Below are positions 1 to 9,710 of a stretch of 64,000 bases of DNA, one piece after another (position 1 is the stretch's first letter; the number at the start of each line of letters is the position of its first letter). The notes beneath the pieces are model-generated. The model was not told where the DNA came from. It saw only the letters and a list, made by a program, of their open reading frames with translations, and did not search any database. Source of the DNA: an uncultured Paracoccaceae bacterium (GTDB lineage Bacteria; Pseudomonadota; Alphaproteobacteria; Rhodobacterales; Rhodobacteraceae); NCBI GenBank assembly GCA_947500055.1, contig CANMQO010000001.1, forward strand, positions 62,001-126,000. Direction: 5' to 3'. The translations under genes and the position numbers were made by a program.

Positions 1-1277
1 AGGCAGCCAAGCTGCGCGCCGCCCGCCTGCTCTGGTCGCGGATCATGGCGGAGTTTGAGCCGAAGAACCCCAAATCCTCCATGTTGCGTACCCATTGCCA
101 GACGTCCGGCGTGTCGTTGCAGGAACAGGACCCGTATAACAACGTGATCCGCACCGCCTATGAGGCGATGAGCGCGGTTCTGGGCGGCACGCAGTCTCTA
201 CACACCAATGCCTTGGATGAGGCGATTGCGTTGCCGACCGAATTCAGCGCGCGTATAGCGCGCAATACCCAGTTGATTTTGCAGGAAGAAACCGGGGTGA
301 CCAATGTGGTCGATCCGCTTGCCGGGTCCTACTACGTCGAAAGCCTGACCCATGAATTGGCCGAAGCCGCGTGGAAGCTGATTGAAGAGGTTGAGGAAAT
401 GGGCGGGATGACCAAGGCCGTCGCGTCCGGTATGCCCAAGCTGCGGATCGAGGAAACGGCGGCCCGCCGTCAGGCCGAGATTGACCGGGGGATCGAGGTG
501 ATTGTCGGGGTCAACAAATACCGCAAGGACAAGGAAGACCCGATTGATATCCTTGATATCGACAATGCCGCCGTGCGCGAAGCGCAGGTCGCCCGGATCG
601 ACGCGACAAGAGCGTCCCGTGATCAGGCGATTTGTGACGCAACACTGAACGAATTGACCCGCCGCGCGGAGGAAGGCGGCAATCTTTTGGAAGCCGCGGT
701 CGAAGCCGCGCGCGCCCGCGCCACAGTCGGAGAAATCAGCATGGCCATGGAAAAATCATTTGGACGGCACCGCGCCGAGGTCAAGACATTGGCCGGCGTC
801 TATGGGGCGGCCTATGAAGGCGACGAAGGTTTCGCCGCCATACAGAGCAGCGTGGAAGGTTTTGCCGAGGAAGAGGGGCGGCGCCCGCGCATGCTGGTCG
901 TCAAAATGGGGCAGGACGGCCATGACCGGGGGGCAAAGGTCATCGCCACCGCATTCGCCGATATCGGCTTTGACGTGGATGTGGGGCCGTTGTTCCAGAC
1001 ACCAGAAGAGGCCGCACAGGATGCCATCGACAATGATGTGCATGTCATAGGGATCAGTTCCCAGGCTGCGGGACACAAAACACTGGCCCCGAAACTGGTG
1101 CAGGCGCTGAAAGACGCGGATGCAGACGATATCATCGTGATTTGCGGTGGCGTTATTCCGCAGCAGGATTACCAATTCCTTTATGATGCGGGCGTGAAGG
1201 CGATTTTTGGTCCCGGCACCAACATCCCCACCGCCGCCGAGGATATTTTGCGCCTGATCCGCGAGGCCCGCGCCTGA
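1..1277 (+). CDS. Methylmalonyl-CoA mutase, C-terminal part (cut by window edge)
   Basis: This is the 3' part of a cobalamin-dependent acyl-CoA mutase; the reading frame is open from the first bases, so the true start lies upstream. About 425 residues are visible, compared with roughly 700 for the whole enzyme. They contain the end of the substrate-binding TIM barrel ([14 protein letters not shown], then the [10 protein letters not shown] stretch) and a complete B12-binding domain. The B12 motif DxHxxG is read as DGHDRG at 915-932, and a GG loop (CGGVIP) lies near 1144. The enzyme converts methylmalonyl-CoA to succinyl-CoA in propionate catabolism. An ethylmalonyl-CoA mutase is a less likely alternative. 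The stop overlaps the next start by one base, so the two genes are probably co-transcribed. Confidence 0.93.
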   Translation, partial: AAKLRAARLLWSRIMAEFEPKNPKSSMLRTHCQTSGVSLQEQDPYNNVIRTAYEAMSAVLGGTQSLHTNALDEAIALPTEFSARIARNTQLILQEETGVTNVVDPLAGSYYVESLTHELAEAAWKLIEEVEEMGGMTKAVASGMPKLRIEETAARRQAEIDRGIEVIVGVNKYRKDKEDPIDILDIDNAAVREAQVARIDATRASRDQAICDATLNELTRRAEEGGNLLEAAVEAARARATVGEISMAMEKSFGRHRAEVKTLAGVYGAAYEGDEGFAAIQSSVEGFAEEEGRRPRMLVVKMGQDGHDRGAKVIATAFADIGFDVDVGPLFQTPEEAAQDAIDNDVHVIGISSQAAGHKTLAPKLVQALKDADADDIIVICGGVIPQQDYQFLYDAGVKAIFGPGTNIPTAAEDILRLIREARA

Positions 1278-1861
1278 TGCGTCTGGACCATCTGGCCGTC
1301 GCGGCGGAAACACTGGCCGAAGGCGTGGCATTTGTTGAGGATGCGCTGGGCGTTCAGATGGTGCCGGGCGGCAAACATGCAAGGTTTGGCACGCATAACG
1401 CGCTGCTGGGGATGGGTGATATCTATCTGGAGGTTATTGCGCTGGACCCGGATGCAAAGCGAGCGGGGCCAAGCTGGTTCGGGCTGGATCATTTCACGGG
1501 CCCGCCGCGCCTTGCCAATTGGATTTGCGAGGTGGGCGACATGAAATGGGCACCGCCGGAATGCGGCCCCGTAGTTGATTTGGAACGGGACGATCTGCAT
1601 TGGCAGATCACCGTGCCCGACGATGGCGGCCTGCCCTTTGATGGGGCGCTGCCCACCTTGATGCGTTGGGGCGATGGGGTGACCCATCCGACCAAATCCC
1701 TGCCGGATAGTGGCTGTCGGTTGCGACGGTTCCGGGTGTTTCACCCCGACGCTGCGGCCATTGCTGCCACCCCCGACCCGCGCGTGCATGTGACGGCCGG
1801 ACCCAAAGGGTTTGATGCGGTGATCGAAACCCCCGCTGGATCACGGCATCTGCGCGGATAG
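1277..1861 (+). CDS. Glyoxalase-like (VOC superfamily) protein
   Basis: The 194-residue protein begins [13 protein letters not shown] and continues with a FVEDALGVQMVPGG stretch. This is the usual opening of vicinal-oxygen-chelate proteins of the Glyoxalase_3 type, where the early His is a potential metal ligand. A second half starting near GLDHFTGPP is also typical. The start codon overlaps the stop of the mutase gene (TGATG), so the two are probably translationally coupled. VOC proteins in this setting can be epimerase-like, but the canonical methylmalonyl-CoA epimerase is shorter and differs in sequence, so I do not assign that activity. The substrate is unknown. Confidence 0.75.
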   Translation: MRLDHLAVAAETLAEGVAFVEDALGVQMVPGGKHARFGTHNALLGMGDIYLEVIALDPDAKRAGPSWFGLDHFTGPPRLANWICEVGDMKWAPPECGPVVDLERDDLHWQITVPDDGGLPFDGALPTLMRWGDGVTHPTKSLPDSGCRLRRFRVFHPDAAAIAATPDPRVHVTAGPKGFDAVIETPAGSRHLRG

Positions 1862-1899
1862 CGGTTGAATGATTTTGCTGCGCATCAGAGAATGCGCGG

Positions 1900-2580
1900 A
1901 TGTCGATTTGGACCCGCATCGCTGACGCTTTGGCCGCCCTTGCCTCGGGCGAGGGGCTGTCGGCTGTGTTCGACAAATTGCGCACGCCGCCCGACCGGAC
2001 CGTCGCCTTTACAATCGCTGTGATCGCGCTGGGCGCCAAAATGGCCAAGGCCGACGGCATCGTGACCCGCAACGAGGTGCGCGCCTTCCGCGAGGTGTTT
2101 GTTATTCCGCCAGAGGAAGAAGAAAGTGCGGCCCGCGTGTTCAATCTGGCGCGGCAGGATGTGGCCGGGTTCGAGATTTACGCCCGCAGTATCAAGGCGA
2201 TGTTTGGCGAGGATGATGGCCCGCTGGCGGACTTGCTGGAAGGTTTGTTCCATATCTCGATGGCGGATGGTGTCTACCACCCCAATGAAGATGTGTTCTT
2301 GCGGGAAGTTGCTGATATCTTTGGGTTTAGTGCCCGCCGCTTTCGCGGTATTCGCGCCCAGTTCGTGCCGGATTCCGAAGGTGATCCCTATGACGTGCTG
2401 CATGTCGATCCCGACGCCCCGATGGATGAAATCCGGGCTGCATGGCGCAATCTGGTGCGTGAAACCCACCCCGACCGGATGATGGCGCGCGGCGTTCCCG
2501 AAGAGGCGATCAAACTGGCCGAGAAACGCATGGTCGCCATTAACCGCGCCTGGGAACAGATACAGGATGCCCGGTCGTGA
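1900..2580 (+). CDS. DjlA-like co-chaperone: TerB-type domain plus C-terminal J domain
   Basis: The protein has 226 residues. Residues about 30-150 form an all-helical acidic region (FTIAVIALGAKMAKADG, later HISMADGVYHPNE) that repeats the TerB/DjlA hallmark of an acidic 'AKADG / MADG' pair. Residues 163-226 form a J domain (DPYDVLHVDPDAPMDEI) with the HPD tripeptide at 190-192, which stimulates the ATPase of DnaK-type Hsp70. No N-terminal membrane anchor is obvious, unlike enterobacterial DjlA, so it is probably cytoplasmic. A short inverted repeat (GCGCAT/ATGCGC, 1880-1897) sits just before the start. The 3' end overlaps the next gene by GTGA. Confidence 0.82.
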   Translation: MSIWTRIADALAALASGEGLSAVFDKLRTPPDRTVAFTIAVIALGAKMAKADGIVTRNEVRAFREVFVIPPEEEESAARVFNLARQDVAGFEIYARSIKAMFGEDDGPLADLLEGLFHISMADGVYHPNEDVFLREVADIFGFSARRFRGIRAQFVPDSEGDPYDVLHVDPDAPMDEIRAAWRNLVRETHPDRMMARGVPEEAIKLAEKRMVAINRAWEQIQDARS

Positions 2581-3575
2581 GGATCGCGACCTATAATGTC
2601 GAATGGTTCAACAGCCTGTTTGACGACGCAGGTGCGCTGATCAATGACGCGTCGTGGTCCAGCAGGTGGGATGTGACAAAGGCCCAGCAGACCGGAGCAT
2701 TAGGTCAGGTATTTCAAGCGCTTGACGCTGATGCGGTGATGATCATCGAGGCCCCGGACAGCAGCCGCAGGCGTAGTGCCGTTGCCGCACTTTCGCAGTT
2801 TGCGGCCCATTTCGGTTTGCGGGCCAATGCGGCAGTTTCAGGTTTTCAGAACGACACACAGCAGGAAATTGCCCTGCTTTATGACCCGCAAGTGATTGAT
2901 GCCACGCACGACCCGCAGGATGATCCCGGCTTTCCGCGCTTTGATGGTATTTTCCAGATGGATCTGGATGTGGATGCCACCCCTGATGCGATCCGCTGGT
3001 CCAAACCGCCGCTGGAATTGGCGTTGACAACGCCGATTGGCCCGTTGCGCATGATTGGCGTGCATGCCAAATCAAAAGCCCCGCATGGTGCCCGCAACGA
3101 TGCGGAAGCGATCCGGATTTCAATCGAGAACCGTCGCAAGCAACTGGCCCAATGTGTCTGGCTGCGAGGCAGGGTGGCGGCACATCTGGAGGCTGGAGAA
3201 GACCTGATCGTGCTGGGTGATTTCAATGACGGTCCGGGGCTGGACGAATATGAAAAACTGTTCGGCCGGTCGGGTGTGGAGATCGTGTTGGGCGAGGGGG
3301 ACGCGGCGCGGCTGTTTGATCCGCATGCTCGGATCGCGCTAAGTCGCCGGTTGGGGGCAATGCCGGTCACGGCCCGGTTCAAACGTAAGGGAGAGCCTTA
3401 TCTACAAGCCCTTTTGGACTATGTGATGGTGTCGCCCGGTCTGCGTGCGAAGGCGCCGAAATGGCAGATATGGCATCCGTTTGATCATCCGGAATGCTAT
3501 GAAAACCCGGCGCTGCGCGAGGCGCTATTGCTGGGTTCTGATCACTTTCCCGTCGTGTTGGACATCGGCTTGTGA
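2577..3575 (+). CDS. Endonuclease/exonuclease/phosphatase-fold protein
   Basis: The 332-residue protein has the conserved blocks of the DNase I-like metal-dependent phosphoesterase fold. These are an N-terminal RIATYNVEWF strand, an internal VLGDFND block (the DxN active-site pair) and a C-terminal GSDHFPVVLDI block containing the catalytic Asp-His. The family includes nucleases, sphingomyelinases and inositol phosphatases, so the substrate cannot be named. There is no signal peptide. It starts with GTG inside the stop of the co-chaperone gene (GTGA), which indicates translational coupling. Confidence 0.8.
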   Translation: MRIATYNVEWFNSLFDDAGALINDASWSSRWDVTKAQQTGALGQVFQALDADAVMIIEAPDSSRRRSAVAALSQFAAHFGLRANAAVSGFQNDTQQEIALLYDPQVIDATHDPQDDPGFPRFDGIFQMDLDVDATPDAIRWSKPPLELALTTPIGPLRMIGVHAKSKAPHGARNDAEAIRISIENRRKQLAQCVWLRGRVAAHLEAGEDLIVLGDFNDGPGLDEYEKLFGRSGVEIVLGEGDAARLFDPHARIALSRRLGAMPVTARFKRKGEPYLQALLDYVMVSPGLRAKAPKWQIWHPFDHPECYENPALREALLLGSDHFPVVLDIGL

Positions 3576-3611
3576 TTTGAAAAATCATGCTGATCCCGCT
3601 ATACTTTCGGC

Positions 3612-3980
3612 ATGAAACAGATTGCTGCACTGACACTTGCCGTTGGCCTGTCTGTCAGCCCTGCCAACGCGCAGGACGGCGAGGTTCAAGAAGGCTTTAA
3701 CCTGATGGAAGAGGGCGCGCGTTTGTTGATGCGCGGCCTTATGTCTGAAATGGAACCGGCGATTTCAGAACTGCGCGGGTCGCTGGAGGATATGGCCCCT
3801 GTGCTAGGCGAATTTGCCCGCGAGATGGGGCCAGCCCTGACCGATCTTTTGGCGCGGGTTGATGATTTCCGATATTATGATGCGCCGGAATTCCTGCCCA
3901 ATGGCGATATCATCCTGCGCCGCAAACCGACGGCTCCTGTCTGGATGCCAGAGGATGAAAACGGCGAGATTGAGCTGTAG
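3612..3980 (+). CDS. Small exported protein of unknown function
   Basis: This 122-residue protein begins MKQIAALTLAVGLSVSPANA, a good signal peptide with an Ala-x-Ala cleavage site before QDGEVQ. The mature part is short and rich in Leu, Glu and Met and probably helical (LMEEGARLLMRGLMSEMEPA). It ends in a charged tail with PVWMPEDENG. Similar small periplasmic proteins are common in Rhodobacteraceae and often carry misleading ATPase names. No nucleotide-binding motif is present here. Function is unknown. Confidence 0.7.
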   Translation: MKQIAALTLAVGLSVSPANAQDGEVQEGFNLMEEGARLLMRGLMSEMEPAISELRGSLEDMAPVLGEFAREMGPALTDLLARVDDFRYYDAPEFLPNGDIILRRKPTAPVWMPEDENGEIEL

Positions 3981-4022
3981 ATCTGGGCGCGGGGCTGGCA
4001 CCTGATTTTGTCGAAAATCCCT

Positions 4023-4060
4023 GTCGGCAAAGGGTCGGCCATGCGTCGGCAAACCGTCGG
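4023..4060 (+). repeat. GTCGG array, four units, exact 11-bp period (locus A)
   Basis: Four copies of GTCGG start at 4023, 4034, 4045 and 4056, each 11 bp apart, with six-base spacers such as CAAAGG, CCATGC and CAAACC. The array fills much of the gap between two convergent genes (stops at 3980 and 4079). Three other gaps in this window carry the same array (14590, 46023 and 55372). Its function is unknown. Confidence 0.8.
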
Positions 4061-4078
4061 GCATGTTTGGCCGCAGGT

Positions 4079-5623
4079 TTAGGGTTTTTGAAACACGACC
4101 TTGCCTTCCGCGTTGAGTGCGCTTGTCAGGGCGGCGAACCGTGCTTCTGCCACTTCGCCATATAGCGGGCGCGCTTCGTCCGAAAGTTTCAGCGTCAGAA
4201 TCCCCGATTTCGGCGACCATTTCAGTTTGCCGGGGATTTCATCCGCCGTCAGCCACAGCATCGCCCCCAGACGCATCGCCTTGCCCAAGATCTCGGCCTC
4301 TTTCACCTGATCATCGCTGAGCATGGCAAAAAGTGGGGCAAAGCGGGTTTTGTCGATTTTACTGGTATAGCGGTTCATCAGGGCCAGCCCCAACAGCACC
4401 CGTTCGTAATGCTTCAGCCCGCCCAGATTGGCCCGTGTCGCGTTGTCGAATGTCACCTCGGCCCGGTAGTCGGGATGCGCCCGCCAGCTGACGTCATGCA
4501 GCAGGCTTGCAGCCTTGATGATCCGCTTGCGTTGCCAATTGGCGCGGGGGAACAGGGGTTTGACAAAATCATACATGACCCGCCCAAATCCGGGCATGCG
4601 GGCATCTTTGGATTCAGCAAAGCGGCAGGCCTCGACCAGCGGATCCCGGTCGCGCAATTCCGATGGCATCTGTTCAAACAGCATCCCCTCGCGAATGCCA
4701 TAGGACGACACGGCAACGTCCTTGGGTTTGAAGGTGCGCATCAATTCCTTGAGCACGATCGTGGCCAGCGGGACAAGCGACATCCGGCTGTCGGATATGT
4801 TGCATCGGTTGCGCAGGTCCTGAAGATCGGATTTGCGGATATATTCCGCCGTCTTGCTGATCTGGCGCGATGTCATCCGGTATTCATGAAGAACCGTCAG
4901 GGGATAATCGCGCCGCTCCATATCGACCCTTGCGATGGCCCGCCACGAACCACCCACCAGAAACAGGCGCATGCCGGTGCTGTTGCCCATGTCGTCATGC
5001 AGCCGTTCCATGGTTTCGCGCACATAGGCTTTTACAGCTTTCCTGCCGCCCTTGATTTCGCGCAGTTTCAGCGGGCCAAGGGCCGAGGTGACCCTGCGTC
5101 CAACCCGGCCTTCGGCCAGATCGGCCAGTTCCATGGACGAGCCGCCAATATCGCAGACCAGCCCGTAACTACCCGGCCAACCCAGCAGGACCCCCTGTGC
5201 GGATAGCCGCGCCTCCTCTTTTCCGTCGATCACCCAAAGCTTGATGCCCGTCTCGCGCTGCACCTCGTCCCGGAATTCCTGCCCGTCAGAGGCTTCGCGC
5301 ACGGCGGCAGTGGCCACTGCCGTCAGCGGCAGGATGTCCATCCCCTTGGCCAATGCGGCGAAACGACGAATGGCGGACAGGGCGCGTTTGCGTCCCAACG
5401 GGTTCAGGTGGCCGGTTTCCGACAGGCCAGCGCCCAGCGCGCACATGATCTTTTCATTATAGAAATAGGCAGGCGACCGGGCCGCCCCGTCAAACACCAC
5501 CAGACGGACAGAGTTGGACCCAACATCGATGACCCCGACACGGCTGAGACCAAGGGCGGCAGCATCTTCAAACAAGGGGCGTCCAAACGGCCCCCAGTCG
5601 ATCGTCTCAGGCTGTTGTGTCAT
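4079..5623 (-). CDS. ppx: Ppx/GppA exopolyphosphatase family protein
   Basis: The 514-residue protein has the ASKHA-fold phosphate-binding blocks of Ppx/GppA phosphatases. GVIDVGSNSVRLVVFDG lies about 25 residues from its N terminus near VGVID, and VCDIGGSSMELADL holds the second glycine-rich loop. A C-terminal HD-like region (LLHDVSWRAHPDYRAEV) is also typical. It hydrolyses inorganic polyphosphate from its ends, or pppGpp in GppA-type members. It lies directly downstream of ppk on the same strand with a 35-bp gap, so synthesis and breakdown of polyphosphate are probably encoded in one operon. Confidence 0.92.
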   Translation of the reverse strand: MTQQPETIDWGPFGRPLFEDAAALGLSRVGVIDVGSNSVRLVVFDGAARSPAYFYNEKIMCALGAGLSETGHLNPLGRKRALSAIRRFAALAKGMDILPLTAVATAAVREASDGQEFRDEVQRETGIKLWVIDGKEEARLSAQGVLLGWPGSYGLVCDIGGSSMELADLAEGRVGRRVTSALGPLKLREIKGGRKAVKAYVRETMERLHDDMGNSTGMRLFLVGGSWRAIARVDMERRDYPLTVLHEYRMTSRQISKTAEYIRKSDLQDLRNRCNISDSRMSLVPLATIVLKELMRTFKPKDVAVSSYGIREGMLFEQMPSELRDRDPLVEACRFAESKDARMPGFGRVMYDFVKPLFPRANWQRKRIIKAASLLHDVSWRAHPDYRAEVTFDNATRANLGGLKHYERVLLGLALMNRYTSKIDKTRFAPLFAMLSDDQVKEAEILGKAMRLGAMLWLTADEIPGKLKWSPKSGILTLKLSDEARPLYGEVAEARFAALTSALNAEGKVVFQKP

Positions 5624-5658
5624 GTTGCCCCCGTCGCAGTCCCCGCAACCGGTATCGG

Positions 5659-7827
5659 TTAATCATCGGTATGGGTCAATTGTGGAACATCCGATGCGCC
5701 CGCTGATCCGCGCCCCGATAGTGACGGGTTTTCCATGAAGAACCGGTGGCAGTTGAACGGGAACTCGCCCTCGGCCACGACGGCCCGGGCAAAGCTGCCA
5801 TCGGCGGCCATGATCCAGCTTTGGGTGACGTCAGCCATATTGGCCGCCATGATCTGACTGACAATCTGTGCCCTGACGGTGGCATTCTTGATTTCGACCA
5901 GCGTTTCGACCCGCCGGTTCAGGTTGCGCCCCATCCAGTCAGCAGAACTGATAAAGACCTTGGCCTTTTTGCTGGGCAGATCGTGCCCGTTGCCGAAACA
6001 GACGATCCGCGAATGCTCCAGAAACCGCCCGACAACCGATTTGACCCGGATGTTTTCGGACAGTCCTTTGACCCCCGGCCTTAGCCCGCAGATGCCCCTG
6101 ATCACCAGGCTGATTTTCACCCCCGCCTGTGACGCCGCATAAAGCGCGTCGATCACGTCACTTTCGATCAGCGAATTCATCTTGGCCCAGATCGCGGCTG
6201 GCTTGCCTTCCTTGGCGTTTGCGGCTTCGGCTGCGATCAGGTCGAGCAGGGATTGCTTCAGCGTCAGGGGTGAAATGGCGAGGTTTTCCAAACCTTCGGG
6301 CTGGGCATAGCCGGACAGGTAGTTGAACACCTTGGTCGCGTCCCGCCCCAGTTTCGCATCACAGGTAAAAAGGCTGAGATCGGTGTAGATCCGCGCCGTG
6401 ATCGGATGGTAGTTGCCCGTCCCGAAATGGGTATAGGTGACCAGTTTGTCGCCCTCGCGCCGGACCACTGTGCTGATCTTGGCGTGGGTTTTGTAGTTCA
6501 GAAAGCCATAGACCACATGCGCGCCAGCCCGTTCCAGCCTGCGTGACTGCCGGATATTTGCGGCCTCGTCAAACCGGGCCTTGAGTTCAACCAAGGCGGT
6601 GACGGATTTGCCGTCCTCTGCCGCCTCGCATAAGGCCTCGACAATGGGTGAGCGTTTGGAGGTCCGGTAAAGCGTCTGTTTGATGGCAACCACATTGGGA
6701 TCGCGCGCTGCCTGTGCCAGAAACCGGACGACCATGTCGAAGGTTTCATAAGGGTGGTGCAGCAGCATATCCTTTTGCCGGATCGCGGCGAACATGTCGC
6801 CATCATGGTCCTGCACCCGTTCCGGCACGCGGGGGCTGAACGGCGGCCAAAGCAGATCGGGCCTTTCGTCCAGCACCAGTTCCCCCAGATCGGCGATGCC
6901 GATCAGCCCGTCGACCTCGATCACGGTTTCTTCGCCGACATGCAGTTCTTTCATGATCAGCGATTTCAGGGCGGGTGGTGAACCGGCTGACATCTTCAGG
7001 CGCACAACCTCGCCCCGGCGGCGGCGTTTCAGGGCGACTTCAAATTCGCGCACCAGATCCTCGGCCTCGTCCTCGACCTCAAGATCGCTGTCGCGCAAAA
7101 CCTTGAAGGCGCAGCTTCCTTTGATCTGATAGCCGGGGAACAGCCGTCCGATATGCAGCAAAAGCAATTCTTCCAGCGGCAGGAAACGATGCCCTTCGTC
7201 CGATGGCAGGGGCACGAAACGGTCGATCTGCGCGGGGACCGGCAGCAAGGCGCGCAAACTGCGTTTGTCGTCATCGCGAACCAGTTGCAGCGCCAGCGCG
7301 AACCCTTCATTGGGCAGGAACGGGAACGGGTGGGCGGGATCAATCGCCAGCGGTGACAGCACCGGAAAGACCTGTTCGATAAACACGTCTTCGAGGTAAT
7401 CGACATCTGCCTTGCTCAGCTTGTCGCGGGTCAGCAGTTGGATATTGGCCGCCGCCAGTTCGTTATTCAGCTGGGTAAACACGGTTTGCTGGCGCATCAT
7501 CAGTTCGCGCGCATCCGCGTCGATGATCACCAGTTGTTCGGCAGGCGTGCGCCCGTCCAGACCCGGGGTGGTATTGCCCTCATTGGCCAACTCGCGCAGG
7601 CCCGCGACGCGTACAGTGTAAAACTCATCCAGATTGGTGGCCGAAATGGACAGGAACCGCAGCCGCTCCAGCAAGGGGACGCGCGGGTTTTCCGCCTCTT
7701 CCAGAACCCGCCAGTTGAAGCTGAGCCAACTCATCTCGCGGTTCACAAACCGGGCCGGACTCTTGAGATCTATGTCAAGGGTGGTCGGGGCGGGGTAATC
7801 CCCAATGAGGAAATTAGCTTGTGTCAT
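5659..7827 (-). CDS. ppk1: Polyphosphate kinase 1
   Basis: The 722-residue protein shows the PPK1 hallmarks: an N-terminal block ([23 protein letters not shown]), the phosphohistidine region [36 protein letters not shown], and the C-terminal [15 protein letters not shown] block with the second active-site His/Arg environment. It transfers the gamma phosphate of ATP to polyphosphate reversibly. I start it at [11 protein letters not shown] (7827) rather than 13 codons upstream, because the extra Ser/Arg-rich residues are not part of the family N terminus. It sits between hdaA and ppx, all on the minus strand. Confidence 0.95.
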   Translation of the reverse strand: MTQANFLIGDYPAPTTLDIDLKSPARFVNREMSWLSFNWRVLEEAENPRVPLLERLRFLSISATNLDEFYTVRVAGLRELANEGNTTPGLDGRTPAEQLVIIDADARELMMRQQTVFTQLNNELAAANIQLLTRDKLSKADVDYLEDVFIEQVFPVLSPLAIDPAHPFPFLPNEGFALALQLVRDDDKRSLRALLPVPAQIDRFVPLPSDEGHRFLPLEELLLLHIGRLFPGYQIKGSCAFKVLRDSDLEVEDEAEDLVREFEVALKRRRRGEVVRLKMSAGSPPALKSLIMKELHVGEETVIEVDGLIGIADLGELVLDERPDLLWPPFSPRVPERVQDHDGDMFAAIRQKDMLLHHPYETFDMVVRFLAQAARDPNVVAIKQTLYRTSKRSPIVEALCEAAEDGKSVTALVELKARFDEAANIRQSRRLERAGAHVVYGFLNYKTHAKISTVVRREGDKLVTYTHFGTGNYHPITARIYTDLSLFTCDAKLGRDATKVFNYLSGYAQPEGLENLAISPLTLKQSLLDLIAAEAANAKEGKPAAIWAKMNSLIESDVIDALYAASQAGVKISLVIRGICGLRPGVKGLSENIRVKSVVGRFLEHSRIVCFGNGHDLPSKKAKVFISSADWMGRNLNRRVETLVEIKNATVRAQIVSQIMAANMADVTQSWIMAADGSFARAVVAEGEFPFNCHRFFMENPSLSGRGSAGASDVPQLTHTDD

Positions 7828-7877
7828 AGCGCCTTGTCGGCTGGAACTGTTGCGGGAGTGTGACAAGTATCGCGGGG

Positions 7878-8537
7878 CTAGCCCGGGTTGTCCAGCAGTC
7901 GCTTGGCCAGTTGGCGGTTGATCTTGTCGCCAGTGGCCAATGCGGTTTCATCGAGCTGCGCCACGATGGCGGCGGCGGCGGCGTAAGACCGCTCAATCCG
8001 TTTGCCAAGATAGGCGACCAGATCGGGCTTTGGGGTGATCCCGCGATCGAAAAAGAGCTTCATCAGCAATGCCTGCAACAGCGCATCATCGGGGCCGGCG
8101 ATCTGCATGACGGTTGTGGCCTGCATCCGGCTGGCCAGATCGGGCAGGGCGATGGGCCAACGGCTGGGCGCGCTGGTGGCTGTCAGCAACAAGGTGCCGC
8201 CATTGCTGCGCAGGTTGTTGTGGATGTGGAACACCGCCTCTTCTGCTGATTGTGGCAGGGTTTCCATGTCCTCAATGATTACGGTGGTTGCGTCACAGCG
8301 CGTGTCGGGCGTGATTTGCGACGCCAGCAGCATTTCGGCCCCGTTTTCGGCCTGAAACACCCGGGCGAGGTGGCTTTTGCCGCAACCCGGCGGCCCGGCG
8401 ATGACCAGTTTGCCCTCTGGCCAATGTGCCGGGTCCTGCAGCATGGCAAAGACCTTGGCATTCGCCTCTGACACGAAAAAATCTTCCGGTCCCAGCGCAA
8501 CACCTGTTGGCCAGTCAAATGACATCTGTCGGGCCAT
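7878..8537 (-). CDS. hdaA: HdaA, DnaA-related regulator of replication initiation
   Basis: This 219-residue protein resembles the AAA+ part of DnaA without the DNA-binding domain. It has a P-loop GPPGCGKS at residues 48-55, a Walker B-like [10 protein letters not shown] and a C-terminal lid region ([20 protein letters not shown]). It opens [10 protein letters not shown], like other alphaproteobacterial Hda homologues. With the beta clamp it stimulates ATP hydrolysis by DnaA and prevents re-initiation. The start at 8537 lies one base from the stop of the upstream permease gene. The longer frame upstream is translation of that other gene and was not used. Confidence 0.88.
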   Translation of the reverse strand: MARQMSFDWPTGVALGPEDFFVSEANAKVFAMLQDPAHWPEGKLVIAGPPGCGKSHLARVFQAENGAEMLLASQITPDTRCDATTVIIEDMETLPQSAEEAVFHIHNNLRSNGGTLLLTATSAPSRWPIALPDLASRMQATTVMQIAGPDDALLQALLMKLFFDRGITPKPDLVAYLGKRIERSYAAAAAIVAQLDETALATGDKINRQLAKRLLDNPG

Positions 8538-8538
8538 A

Positions 8539-9642
8539 TTAATCGTCCGTTGATTGCCCGCGATAAAGCAGGCTTTGTTTGTAGCGTTCCAACCCGTAAC
8601 GGGTGACGACGCCAAGCATGGCGGCGACTGGAACAGCGACCAGCATTCCCACGAAGCCGAACAAGGATCCAAAAACCGACAGGGCAAAAAGCAGCCAGAC
8701 AGGATGCAGCCCAATGGATCCGCCTACCAGTTTTGGGGTCAGCACATTGCCTTCCAGAAATTGCCCAAAGCCGAAGATCCCTGCGACAATCCCGATCCGT
8801 ACCCAGTTGGTGGCATATGTGATGGTGTCACCATCGGCCACTTCGACCGAGCTCCAGAATTGAAAGAGCGCGAGACCAACCGCAAGGACACCGCCCACAA
8901 GCGCGCCGACATAGGGAATGAAGGTGATCAGCCCGGCGATAAAGCCCACGATCAGTCCAAAATTCAGACCCGCCAGCATCAGGGCAACCGCGTAATAAGT
9001 GCCAAGGATCAGGCAAACCGTGCCTTGGCCGCGGATGAATGAGGCCAGCGTCGCATCAATATCGCGGGCGATGGAACGGATGGTTTCAACATGATCGCGG
9101 GGCAGCATGCTGTCGATCTTGGCGGTCATGTTGTCCCAGTCGAGCAGCATGTAGAATGCAACCACTGGCACAACAACCAGTAAAACAAGGATGTTGATCA
9201 GCCCAAGGGCAGAGCTGACCAGCCCGTTGACTAACTCGCCCCCTTTGGACTGGATCGTGTCGCCGATGGCGAGCAATTGCTTGCGGATCGTGCTGCTTTC
9301 ATCAAGAATTTGCGGGAACCTGTCGGTCAGCCATGCCTGTAGCCGCCCAAAAAGCTCTGGTGCGGTGTCAATCAGGGCGGCGGTCTGCTGGATCAATGTC
9401 GGGATTACCAGAAGGATCAGCAGGACAAAGATCAGCGCGGCGATAAGCGTGATGATCGAGACCGCCACCGTGCGGCTGCATCCGGCCCGTTCAAGCCGGT
9501 CGGCCAGCGGATCAAGACAATAGGCGATGGCCCCACCCAGCACAAAGGGCAGGATCACATCGCCCAGAAACCACAAGATGACAAGGAATGCCGCCGCTGC
9601 GATGCTCCAGTATTTTGCCTGTTGTCCGACCGGTAACGCCAT
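8539..9642 (-). CDS. AI-2E family (PerM-like) membrane transporter
   Basis: The 367-residue protein is strongly hydrophobic, with about eight predicted membrane segments in the arrangement usual for the AI-2E/PerM family. A pair near the N terminus (FLVILWFLGDVILPFVLGGAIAY, SIITLIAALIFVLLILLVIP) is followed by a soluble loop (DTAPELFGRLQAWL) and a C-terminal bundle (LITFIPYVGALVGGVLA). The family includes putative autoinducer-2 exporters and Na+/H+ antiporters, so the substrate is open. It is followed one base later by hdaA, a neighbourhood seen widely in alphaproteobacteria. Confidence 0.85.
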   Translation of the reverse strand: MALPVGQQAKYWSIAAAAFLVILWFLGDVILPFVLGGAIAYCLDPLADRLERAGCSRTVAVSIITLIAALIFVLLILLVIPTLIQQTAALIDTAPELFGRLQAWLTDRFPQILDESSTIRKQLLAIGDTIQSKGGELVNGLVSSALGLINILVLLVVVPVVAFYMLLDWDNMTAKIDSMLPRDHVETIRSIARDIDATLASFIRGQGTVCLILGTYYAVALMLAGLNFGLIVGFIAGLITFIPYVGALVGGVLAVGLALFQFWSSVEVADGDTITYATNWVRIGIVAGIFGFGQFLEGNVLTPKLVGGSIGLHPVWLLFALSVFGSLFGFVGMLVAVPVAAMLGVVTRYGLERYKQSLLYRGQSTDD

Positions 9643-9710
9643 GAGTAACCCATAATTGCCTGAGGCATAAATGCGTTATGGGCCGTGCCGGTGCAAGGGT
9701 GCCTGCGCAA

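Noticed and set aside
1880..1897. GCGCAT/ATGCGC stem before the co-chaperone gene
   Set aside because: Arms of six bases only; noted in that gene's entry but too weak to list as an element.
4409..5206. A 265-codon plus-strand frame within the ppx gene
   Set aside because: Antisense shadow of a full-length Ppx/GppA protein.
8538..8714. N-terminal extension of hdaA
   Set aside because: The extra 59 codons overlap the upstream permease gene in another frame, are rich in Cys and Ser and do not match the HdaA N terminus.
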